Assembly (NCBI GenBank): GCA_046046915.1
Contig: JBJOIT010000067.1
Location: forward strand, 1 to 12,810
Direction: 5' to 3'
Source of the DNA: JBEEJZ01 sp046046915
GTDB taxonomy: Bacteria > Pseudomonadota > Gammaproteobacteria > Burkholderiales > Burkholderiaceae_C
Length of the DNA stretch: 12,810 nucleotides
The position numbers and the translations under genes were made by a program. The notes under the pieces are model-generated. The model had not been told where the DNA came from. It ran no database searches and worked only from the letters and a program-made list of their open reading frames with translations. This document shows, piece after piece, positions 8,011-12,810 of the stretch. How positions within the stretch are numbered: position 1 is the first letter of the stretch; the number at the start of each line of letters is the position of its first letter.

Positions 8011-9222
8011 TCAGAAGGGCGCAATGCCCAGAATATGGGCAGCCTGCTGAGCCGTGGCACGCACCTGGGCGGGCGTGCTACCGGTGATGTTGAGGTGGCC
8101 CATCTTGCGACCGCGCTTGGCATCGAGCTTGCCGTACAGGTGCAAATGGGCGCCGGGCAGTGCCAGCACCTGGTCCCACGACGGGGTGCGCGGCTGTGCG
8201 GCACCCTGAGCAAACCAAACATCGCCCAGCAAGTTAAGCATGATGGCTGGGCTGTGCTGGCGCGGTTGCACCAGCGGCAGGCCTGCCAAGGTGCGCACCT
8301 GCAACTCAAACTGAGACACATCGCAGGCGTTCTGGCTGTAGTGACCGCTGTTGTGAGGGCGCGGCGCAATCTCATTGACCACCAAACTGTCGTCTTGCAG
8401 GATAAAAAACTCCACGCACAGCACGCCCACGTAGTCCAAGCCCTCGGCAATCGCCCGCGCCGACTGCACGGCCTGCGCCGCCAGATGGGCTGGCACATTG
8501 CCCTCAAACACCTCGGTCACCGCCAGAATGCCCTCGCGGTGAAGGTTGCGCTGCACCGGCAGGTTGACCACAGTGCCGTCGCGCCCGCGCGCCACGATGA
8601 CCGAGCACTCGTCCGCCAGAGGCAGCATTTTTTCGAGCACGCAGGGCACATGGCCTAAGCCTGCCCAGGCCGCCGCCAACTCTGCCTGGGTTTTGACGCG
8701 AACCTGGCCTTTGCCGTCGTAGCCCATACGGGCGGTTTTCAGGATGCCGGGCAAGAGCTTGTCTGCAACATCTGCCAGTTGCTGGGCAGTCTCGATCACG
8801 GCATAGGGCGCGCAGGGCACACCACAGGCCTGAAAGTGCGCTTTTTCGCGGGCCCGGTCCTGTGCAATGGCAACCGCCGCCGCACTGGGGGCCACCAGCC
8901 GTTGCTGGGCCAGGGTGTTCAGCGCCTGCGCAGGCACGTTCTCGAATTCGGTGGTGATGGCCGTGCAGCACCTGGCCAACTCGGCCAGACCTTGCTCATC
9001 CAGATAAGAGGTCTGAATGTGGTGATGGCTCACACGACCCGCCGGACTGGAGGCGTCGGGGTCGAGCACTGCCGTGAAGTAACCCATGCTTTGGGCAGCG
9101 TGCACAAACATGCGGCCTAACTGACCGCCGCCCAGGACGCCCAGGGTCATTTCTTTCAAACCACTGGTACCTGCATCGCTGCTGGCCCCCGGCAAAAGGG
9201 TGGCTGGGGTGGAAGTGCTCAT
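8011..9222 (-). CDS. purK: N5-carboxyaminoimidazole ribonucleotide synthase
   Basis: This encodes a 403-residue ATP-grasp enzyme that converts AIR, bicarbonate and ATP to N5-CAIR in de novo purine synthesis; PurE then isomerises the product. The nucleotide-fold start LGVLGGGQLGRM (27-38), the ATP-binding RMGYDGKGQ, LADECSVIVARG and the C-terminal substrate signature EIAPRPHNSGHYSQNACD followed by SQFELQVRTLAGLPL are all present. Residues 1-24 are a Ser/Thr/Ala-rich extension before the first strand. The alternative start M25 (9150) would give a family-standard N-terminus. I kept 9222 because its ATG forms an ATGA overlap with the purE stop, as expected for coupled genes in this region. The order purE-purK-sua5 makes one minus-strand operon. 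Confidence 0.95.
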   Translation of the reverse strand: MSTSTPATLLPGASSDAGTSGLKEMTLGVLGGGQLGRMFVHAAQSMGYFTAVLDPDASSPAGRVSHHHIQTSYLDEQGLAELARCCTAITTEFENVPAQALNTLAQQRLVAPSAAAVAIAQDRAREKAHFQACGVPCAPYAVIETAQQLADVADKLLPGILKTARMGYDGKGQVRVKTQAELAAAWAGLGHVPCVLEKMLPLADECSVIVARGRDGTVVNLPVQRNLHREGILAVTEVFEGNVPAHLAAQAVQSARAIAEGLDYVGVLCVEFFILQDDSLVVNEIAPRPHNSGHYSQNACDVSQFELQVRTLAGLPLVQPRQHSPAIMLNLLGDVWFAQGAAQPRTPSWDQVLALPGAHLHLYGKLDAKRGRKMGHLNITGSTPAQVRATAQQAAHILGIAPF

Positions 9223-9710
9223 AGCGCAGGCGGCAAGGTCATGGCACGCGCGGCCTCGGTCTGCGCTGCGCGAAAGGCGTCCAACGCGTGGCGCAGGGCT
9301 GGGTCGTTGACTGCCAGCATGGCCACTGCAAAGAGGGCTGCATTGGCAGCGCCAGCGGCACCGATGGCAAATGTGGCCACCGGTACGCCCTTGGGCATTT
9401 GCACAATGCTGTGCAAAGAATCCACGCCGCTCAAATGCTTGCTGGCCACGGGAACGCCCAGCACTGGCACCGTGGTTTTGGCCGCCAGCATGCCGGGCAA
9501 ATGGGCCGCCCCGCCGGCACCCGCGATGATGGCTGTCAAGCCACGGCCCACGGCTTCTTCGGCGTAGGCAAACATGTCATCGGGCATGCGGTGCGCAGAC
9601 ACCACACGTGCTTCGTGGGCAATACCAAAGTGTTGGAGAATCTGCACTGCATGCTGCATGGTGTCCCAGTCGGAGCTGGAGCCCATGACGACGCCAATTT
9701 GAGTTTTCAT
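9219..9710 (-). CDS. purE: N5-CAIR mutase PurE
   Basis: This encodes a 163-residue class I PurE, which converts N5-CAIR to CAIR. The signature phosphate-binding loop MGSSSDW (9-15), the VSAHRMPDDM motif (38-47) and AGAGGAAHLPGMLAAKTTVPVLGVP are all intact. The length is normal for the bacterial octameric form. It needs PurK for its substrate, and purK follows directly with a four-base ATGA overlap, so stoichiometric co-expression is likely. No strong Shine-Dalgarno is seen in the bases before the ATG (GATGCTTCCAGACACACCCT). It is divergent from cnoX across 104 bases. Confidence 0.96.
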   Translation of the reverse strand: MKTQIGVVMGSSSDWDTMQHAVQILQHFGIAHEARVVSAHRMPDDMFAYAEEAVGRGLTAIIAGAGGAAHLPGMLAAKTTVPVLGVPVASKHLSGVDSLHSIVQMPKGVPVATFAIGAAGAANAALFAVAMLAVNDPALRHALDAFRAAQTEAARAMTLPPAL

Positions 9711-9814
9711 AGGGTGTGTCTGGAAGCATCTGGTGCAATGGCACCCGAGAAATGACGTGCTCCCCTGCGGGAGTCCTCCCTGAATTTTACTTTTTCACCC
9801 CGAGTGCTATCCCC
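9711..9814. promoter_or_regulatory. Divergent purE / cnoX intergenic region
   Basis: These 104 bases must carry control signals for both the purE operon (leftward) and cnoX (rightward). The visible structure is a short hairpin CTCCC/GGGAG (9760-9764/9769-9773, 4-base loop), followed by a pyrimidine- and T-rich stretch (9774-9798). I did not find a convincing -35/-10 pair in either direction, nor a PurR-like operator that I could defend. The call rests on position. Confidence 0.35.
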
Positions 9815-10723
9815 ATGATGAACGTAACCGTAGAAAACTTTGATGACGAGGTGATCGCCGCCTCCAGCCAGGTCCCCGTGCTGGTGGACTTTTGGGCCCC
9901 CTGGTGCGGCCCCTGCAAGGTGATCGGCCCCCTGCTCGAAAAGATCGAGACCGAATACGCCGGGCGCTTCAAGCTGGTCAAGATCGATTCTGATCAAGAA
10001 CAGGAGCTGAGCCAGGCCTTTGGCATCCGCAGCATCCCCACCTGCGTACTCATGGTCAACGGCAAGCCCGTCGACGGTTTCATGGGTGCCCTGCCAGAAG
10101 GCCAGATCAAGGCGTTTCTGGACAAGCACGTGCCCGAGGGCGAGATCCTGGAAGCCGAAGTGACGGGTGAAGCCGTCACAGACGCACCAGACTCCAATGA
10201 CCCAGCAGCCATCCTCGAAGGTTTGCATCAAGCCGTGCTGAAAGCCCCCGAAGACGACGATGCTCGCTTTGACTACATCAAGCACCTGCTGCTGGCCGAC
10301 GCCGTGGACGACGCCAAGGTGGCGTTTGCCCCGGTCATCGCCAAAGCCAGCCTGGTGCGCAAGCTCGATGCGTTACAACGCTGGATGAACGCCATCGACT
10401 TTGCCATTGAACAAGGCAGCCCTGAGGTGGCCCTGGCGCGTCTGGACGCCAGCATCACGACGAACAAACGTGACTTCAATGCCCGCTTTGCCCGCGCGCA
10501 AATCCTGCTGGCCGCTCAGCAGTGGACATCTGCCATGGACGAGTTGCTGGAGATCTTGATGCGCGACAAAACCTGGTCTGAAGACCTGGCCCGCAAGACC
10601 TACATCGCCATCCTGGAAATCATCGAACCGCCCAAAGTGAAAGTGGCTGATGGCCAGATCCCACCCGCCGACCCCACCGTCGCCACCTATCGCCGCCGTC
10701 TGAGCAGTGTGGTTTTGAGCTGA
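9815..10723 (+). CDS. cnoX: Thioredoxin-TPR chaperedoxin (CnoX/YbbN family)
   Basis: This encodes a 302-residue cytosolic protein with a thioredoxin domain at about 1-108 and a C-terminal helical TPR-like half at about 128-302. E. coli CnoX protects proteins from oxidative aggregation and hands them to GroEL and DnaK. The active-site motif is WCGPC (W30, C31, C34) and the cis-proline loop is SIPTC (P75). E. coli CnoX lacks the redox-active CXXC, whereas Caulobacter-type CnoX has it, so this one should have thiol-disulfide activity too. There is an extra cysteine, C77, right after the cis-proline. The start is ATG 9815 (a second ATG follows directly); the upstream in-frame extension to 9716 crosses the non-coding purE promoter region and has no thioredoxin homology. 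It appears monocistronic. Confidence 0.9.
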   Translation: MMNVTVENFDDEVIAASSQVPVLVDFWAPWCGPCKVIGPLLEKIETEYAGRFKLVKIDSDQEQELSQAFGIRSIPTCVLMVNGKPVDGFMGALPEGQIKAFLDKHVPEGEILEAEVTGEAVTDAPDSNDPAAILEGLHQAVLKAPEDDDARFDYIKHLLLADAVDDAKVAFAPVIAKASLVRKLDALQRWMNAIDFAIEQGSPEVALARLDASITTNKRDFNARFARAQILLAAQQWTSAMDELLEILMRDKTWSEDLARKTYIAILEIIEPPKVKVADGQIPPADPTVATYRRRLSSVVLS

Positions 10724-10747
10724 TCACTGGCTTTTGTCGGGATCAGT

Positions 10748-10766
10748 GGGCGATTGAACAGCGCCC
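10748..10766. other. Weak hairpin after cnoX
   Basis: GGGCG (10748-10752) pairs with CGCCC (10762-10766) across a 9-base loop, 25 bases after the cnoX stop. No T tract follows on the + strand, so it is at best a poor terminator. It sits just before the left 72-bp repeat, whose own hairpin may do more to end the cnoX transcript. Confidence 0.3.
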
Positions 10767-10772
10767 GCCACC

Positions 10773-10844
10773 GCTCATTTCCCCCGGGCCGGGCCTTGCC
10801 CGCCCCTCCTCCTTGACTTCGCTGTGACGGGCGCAGCTCAAACG
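10773..10844 (+). repeat. Left 72-bp inverted repeat
   Basis: This copy aligns without gaps to the reverse complement of 12739-12810, matching at 62 of 72 positions. Thirty consecutive positions (10802-10831) are identical, including CTCCTCCTTGACTTCGC. The outer end is GCTCAT and the inner end is CTCAAACG in both copies. Most mismatches fall within or next to the hairpin (10786-10806) and in four of the five positions 10832-10836. No open reading frame uses it. It lies 49 bases after the cnoX stop. Confidence 0.85.
10786..10806. other. Hairpin inside left inverted repeat
   Basis: GGGCCGGGC (10786-10794) and GCCCGCCCC (10798-10806) pair at eight of nine positions around a CTT loop, with one C-C mismatch at the fourth pair. 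The right repeat copy forms the same size of hairpin although its bases differ: its fourth pair is G-C, while its sixth is T-T. Keeping the fold while the sequence drifts suggests the hairpin matters to the repeat family. Confidence 0.55.
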
Positions 10845-10922
10845 CTCTTGTTCGCTATAGCCGATGCGCTTCCGCCGGCCAGCTGCGACGTGAGGCACTG
10901 GCATCAATACGACAGGCTTACT
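10845..10922. other. Unassigned spacer before hipBA control region
   Basis: This 78-bp stretch lies between the left 72-bp repeat and the first operator-like site. It is still fairly GC-rich up to about 10900, then turns AT-rich. It contains CTTGTTCG (10847-10854), which recurs in direct orientation at 12733-12740. I see no gene, RNA or promoter here. Confidence 0.4.
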
Positions 10923-10937
10923 TTCGGAGTATCGGAA
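10923..10937. promoter_or_regulatory. Operator-like site 1 (putative HipB)
   Basis: TTCGGAGTATCGGAA is an imperfect inverted repeat (TTC...GAA outer arms with a central CG-rich part). It shares the pattern TTCGGANTNNCNGAATT with site 2. It begins 48 bp before site 2. It lies 100 bp upstream of hipB, where autoregulated antitoxins commonly bind multiple sites. Binding by HipB is inferred. Confidence 0.5.
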
Positions 10938-10939
10938 TT

Positions 10940-11010
10940 AAATCAATTTTCTCCATCTATACAAATTAGTTTCGGAATGACAGAATTTCCTCGCTGAGAT
11001 GGATTGATTT
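10940..11010. other. Long-range inverted repeat AAATCAAT / ATTGATTT
   Basis: AAATCAAT at 10940-10947 and ATTGATTT at 11003-11010 are perfect reverse complements 55 bp apart, flanking operator-like site 2 and lying inside the span of sites 1 to 3. They could be a second protein-binding element or a loop-forming pair. In AT-rich DNA an 8-bp match can also be chance. Confidence 0.3.
10971..10985. promoter_or_regulatory. Operator-like site 2 (putative HipB)
   Basis: TTCGGAATGACAGAA, followed by TT, matches site 1 at 13 of 17 positions, and like the other two sites it is preceded by a T (TTTCGG). Arms TTCGG and CAGAA form an imperfect inverted repeat with a 5-base centre. It starts 48 bp after site 1 and 49 bp before the equivalent base of site 3. 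Confidence 0.5.
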
Positions 11011-11013
11011 CCA

Positions 11014-11019
11014 TATAAT
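11014..11019 (+). promoter_or_regulatory. hipBA -10 box TATAAT
   Basis: A perfect TATAAT lies 18 bases ahead of the hipB ATG. The -35 position at 17-bp spacing is TCGCTG, a poor match, so the promoter may be weak or use a different contact. A start about 7 bases downstream would give a leader of only about 11 bases. Operator-like site 3 begins on its last base, so a bound repressor would block polymerase directly. Confidence 0.55.
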
Positions 11020-11034
11020 TTCGGAAAACCGAAA
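11019..11034. promoter_or_regulatory. Operator-like site 3, perfect palindrome
   Basis: TTTCGG-AAAA-CCGAAA is a perfect 6-bp inverted repeat with a 4-base centre, directly between the -10 box and the hipB start codon (ATG at 11037). It is the best of the three sites and is placed for transcriptional autorepression, as in E. coli hipBA, where HipB dimers bind several palindromes upstream of the operon. The E. coli operator sequence (TATCC-N8-GGATA) is different, so this would be a distinct specificity. Confidence 0.65.
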
Positions 11035-11036
11035 AT

Positions 11037-11339
11037 ATGTCCCGAAAACTTCCTACTTTTGATGCCACTCTGGGGCCTGAAGTTCATCAGTTAACCGACC
11101 TGGGGCTCATCGTGCGCAATCGGCGCGCATCGGATGGTTTGCGCATCGACGATGCTGCGTCTCTGAGCGGGGTGTCCAGCGACGTCTTGTCCCGCCTGGA
11201 GAACGGCAAGTCGATCACCACAGACAAATTGATGCACGTGCTGGACGCACTGGGTTTGAAAGTCCTGGTGCTCGGCAAAGAGCAAGCCATGCGCTGGAGC
11301 AAGCCCGAGTCGATCAAGACGGCAGACGAGAGCAGCTGA
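11037..11339 (+). CDS. hipB: HipB-type antitoxin, XRE-family regulator
   Basis: This encodes a 100-residue helix-turn-helix protein. The Xre/Cro-type HTH spans about residues 22-75: GLIVRNRRASDGLRIDDAAS is followed by the turn and recognition helix SGVSSDVLSRLENGKS, then LMHVLDALGLKVLVLG. HipB-type antitoxins bind HipA as dimers, hold it inactive and repress the operon. The N-terminal 20 residues and the hydrophilic tail after about 85 are less conserved; in this class the tail is often flexible and a protease target. The stop TGA shares its A with the hipA ATG (11337-11341), so translation is coupled. No strong Shine-Dalgarno precedes the ATG; GGAAAA at 11023-11028 is the nearest purine run and lies within operator-like site 3. 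Confidence 0.88.
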   Translation: MSRKLPTFDATLGPEVHQLTDLGLIVRNRRASDGLRIDDAASLSGVSSDVLSRLENGKSITTDKLMHVLDALGLKVLVLGKEQAMRWSKPESIKTADESS

Positions 11340-12712
11340 TGGCAGCTTACGCCCTGCATGTCTTTGATGAACAGCGGCAGGTGGGAGAACTTGGCTTTCA
11401 CCCGGATGATGATCGTTTCAGCTTTGTCTACGAGCCAAGCTGGAGGGCATCGCACCAGGGCTACGCCCTTTCACCACACTTGCCACTGCATGGCGACATT
11501 CCGTCAGCAAACATCCGCCGTTTTCTGGAAAACCTCTTGCCCGAGGGGCGTGCGCTTGATGTGCTGTCCATTTACGAGAACATTCAGAAAAACAACATCT
11601 TCGCCTTGGTCCGCTGCCTGGGCAAGGAGACAACGGGTGCCTTGACTTTCCTGATGGCAGGGCAAACGCCCCACCAGCTGGAACCGCAGGTTCGTGAACT
11701 CCCTGCAGGCGAAATGCATGAACGCATCCTGGCGCGCGAACGCGTTCCGTTTGCAGTCTGGGATGGCAAGGTGCGCATCTCGGTGGCGGGCTTTCAAGAC
11801 AAATTGCTGGTCTGCAAGGTCGACGGCCGACTCTTCATGGTCGATGGCTCACTCGCCTCAACCCACATCATCAAGCCGGAACCCCTGAACGGTGCGCTGC
11901 CGTACATGGTGGCCAACGAGCACTTCTGCATGCGCCTGGCCTCACGACTGAGCCTGAAGCGCTACAAGGTGGATTACTGCGCGTCCGCCGAGATCCTGCG
12001 CATGCCGTCTCCGGTACTGTGTGTGCGGCGCTTTGACCGGCAAGTCATTTCAGACCACTTCGTTGAAGGACCTGAAGGTTCGCGCATACCAGTCGCCAAG
12101 CGGCTCCATGTGATAGACGGCTGCCAATTGCTCAACCTGCCTCTAGCCTCTAAGTACGAACGCAATCTTGGTAATGCGCCCGACGTTGCCCACATCCGGG
12201 ATGGCGCAAGCTTTAAGTTGATATTTGGTGCCAAGGGACACATGGTCAGCCCGGCATTGGCGATGCGGCAAATGACGCTTTGGGCCGTACTCACCTTGCT
12301 CATGGGCAACAGCGATGCGCATGGCAAGAACTTGTCTTTTTTTGTGCGCCCGGAAGGCTTGAGCGTTGCCAACTTCTACGATCTCGTGAGTGTCACCGCT
12401 TACGACCAGCAAAAGATTGAGCACGATCTAGCCATGGCGTTTGGTGACATCTTCAAACTCCAGGAGATTCTGTCTTTTCCGTTGGCGGACTTTTGCGAGC
12501 GCACCAGCATCCAGCGCCAATACTTTGCCCGTGAACTACGCGCCTTGTGCCAACTTGTCCAAGAGGAGGCAAACCAGCAGGCGCAAGACCCGACCTACAG
12601 CACGGAGGAACGTGAATTCGTCAGGTCATTGGCCGACGGCGTGATGCAACGTGCAGAACGGTTTTCGTCCATGGCCGCTGACATCTCGAAATACGCCGCA
12701 GATCTTTATTGA
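11339..12712 (+). CDS. hipA: HipA-type serine/threonine kinase toxin
   Basis: This encodes a 457-residue kinase of the HipA family. E. coli HipA phosphorylates glutamyl-tRNA synthetase, which starves ribosomes, triggers the stringent response and gives drug-tolerant dormant cells; the target of this homologue is unknown. The N-terminal subdomain (about 1-105) holds ENLLPEG (64-70). The glycine-rich loop is RISVAGFQDK (146-155), with S148 matching the autophosphorylated Ser150 of E. coli. THIIKPE (175-181) provides the ATP-contacting lysine K179. RRFDR (230-234), the catalytic loop GNSDAHGKNLS (323-333, D326 and N331) and the metal-binding FYDLVS (346-351, D348) follow. All key residues are present, so it should be an active kinase. 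It is fused in one polypeptide, unlike split HipT/HipS systems. The start is fixed by the one-base overlap with hipB. Confidence 0.92.
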   Translation: MAAYALHVFDEQRQVGELGFHPDDDRFSFVYEPSWRASHQGYALSPHLPLHGDIPSANIRRFLENLLPEGRALDVLSIYENIQKNNIFALVRCLGKETTGALTFLMAGQTPHQLEPQVRELPAGEMHERILARERVPFAVWDGKVRISVAGFQDKLLVCKVDGRLFMVDGSLASTHIIKPEPLNGALPYMVANEHFCMRLASRLSLKRYKVDYCASAEILRMPSPVLCVRRFDRQVISDHFVEGPEGSRIPVAKRLHVIDGCQLLNLPLASKYERNLGNAPDVAHIRDGASFKLIFGAKGHMVSPALAMRQMTLWAVLTLLMGNSDAHGKNLSFFVRPEGLSVANFYDLVSVTAYDQQKIEHDLAMAFGDIFKLQEILSFPLADFCERTSIQRQYFARELRALCQLVQEEANQQAQDPTYSTEEREFVRSLADGVMQRAERFSSMAADISKYAADLY

Positions 12713-12738
12713 AGACGAACCCTGAACCGCGCCTTGTT
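12713..12738 (+). other. Short spacer after hipA with loose inverted repeat
   Basis: ACGAAC (12714-12719) and GTTCGT (12736-12741) are reverse complements with a 16-base loop, right after the hipA stop and running into the right repeat. No T tract follows. The hipA transcript may instead end at the hairpin in the right repeat. Confidence 0.3.
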
Positions 12739-12810
12739 CGTTTGAGTGGGCCCCGTCACAGCGAAGTCAAGGAGGAGGGGCAGGCATAGCCAGCCCCGGG
12801 GGACATGAGC
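12739..12810 (-). repeat. Right 72-bp inverted repeat
   Basis: This is the reverse-complement partner of 10773-10844, with the same 72-bp ungapped length and 62 of 72 identities. It starts 26 bases after the hipA stop and reaches the last base of the window, so it may continue. The sequence between the inner ends of the two copies is 1894 bp. Confidence 0.85.
12777..12797. other. Hairpin inside right inverted repeat
   Basis: GGGGCAGGC (12777-12785) and GCCAGCCCC (12789-12797) pair at eight of nine positions around an ATA loop, with one A-A mismatch. It is the counterpart of the hairpin at 10786-10806 and lies about 65 bases beyond the hipA stop, where it could end or stabilise the hipBA transcript. 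Confidence 0.55.

Larger units (their letters stand above)
10773..12810. mobile_element. Candidate inverted-repeat-bounded unit carrying hipBA
   Basis: A 2038-bp stretch is bounded by two 72-bp sequences in inverted orientation and contains only the hipB-hipA pair and its control region. No transposase, integrase or recombinase lies between the repeats, so if it moves it is non-autonomous. The interior differs from its neighbours: the hipB upstream region is about 33% GC by hand count over 120 bases, and a sampled 60-base line of hipA is about 52% against about 63% for a sampled line of cnoX. The right repeat ends exactly at the window edge, so its true outer limit and any target duplication cannot be seen. 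The alternative is two independent copies of a dispersed intergenic repeat. Confidence 0.4.

Noticed and set aside
7669..8658. Long + strand open frame (329 codons) opposite sua5 and purK
   Set aside because: It is a shadow of two well-supported genes on the other strand; the translation is His/Arg/Gln-rich with no domain.
9716..9814. Upstream extension of the cnoX frame
   Set aside because: It crosses the divergent purE promoter region; thioredoxin homology starts right after the ATG at 9815.
10813..10818. TTGACT in the left repeat as a -35 box for hipBA
   Set aside because: No -10-like hexamer at a suitable distance, and the same bases occur in the right copy pointing the other way.
10773..10844. 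CRISPR or tandem repeat interpretation of the 72-bp repeats
   Set aside because: There are only two copies, in opposite orientations and 1.9 kb apart; no regular spacers.
10724..11036. Search for a tRNA gene or attachment site next to the hipBA unit
   Set aside because: No cloverleaf-compatible sequence or TTCGA-type T-loop was found; there is no evidence of integrase-type insertion.

Overview
The window looks like chromosomal DNA from a betaproteobacterium, most likely Burkholderiales/Comamonadaceae (Rhodoferax- or Acidovorax-like). The reasons are GC-rich coding sequence, very tight gene packing, familiar protein sequences for that group, and a hairpin-rich repeat at the left edge that I recall from comamonad genomes. 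The lineage is inferred from recognition only; no marker gene such as rRNA is present.

Layout, left to right. Positions 1-315 hold no convincing gene: a repeat-like block with three stem-loops lies in front of a DMT/EamA transporter (316-1200, +). A minus-strand operon follows, transcribed 4238 to 1197: a second EamA transporter, tsaB (t6A tRNA modification), rimI (ribosomal protein N-terminal acetylation) and a family 4 iron-sulfur uracil-DNA glycosylase. Each gene overlaps the next by the four bases ATGA. Diverging from it is dacB (PBP4, 4285-5775, +), followed after 4 bases by a MASE2-GGDEF diguanylate cyclase (5780-6976, +). Next is a minus-strand operon purE-purK-sua5 (9710 to 6973), covering two steps of purine synthesis plus the first enzyme of t6A synthesis. 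Divergent from purE is cnoX (9815-10723, +), a thioredoxin-TPR chaperone.

The accessory part is 10724-12810: a hipBA toxin-antitoxin pair (11037-12712, +). Its promoter region is AT-rich (about 33% GC by hand count over 10921-11040). It carries three related operator-like inverted repeats spaced 48-49 bp apart, the last overlapping a perfect TATAAT. The module lies between two 72-bp repeat copies in inverted orientation (10773-10844 and 12739-12810; 62 of 72 positions identical, 30 in a row without a mismatch), each able to form a 9-nt-arm hairpin. This is the most unusual structure here: either a small transposon-like or REP-like unit carrying a persistence module, or two copies of a dispersed repeat that happen to flank it.

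The rest is ordinary housekeeping. Notable details are two tail-to-tail gene pairs that overlap by exactly four bases with no room for a terminator (1197-1200 and 6973-6976), and two t6A genes (tsaB, sua5) in separate operons.
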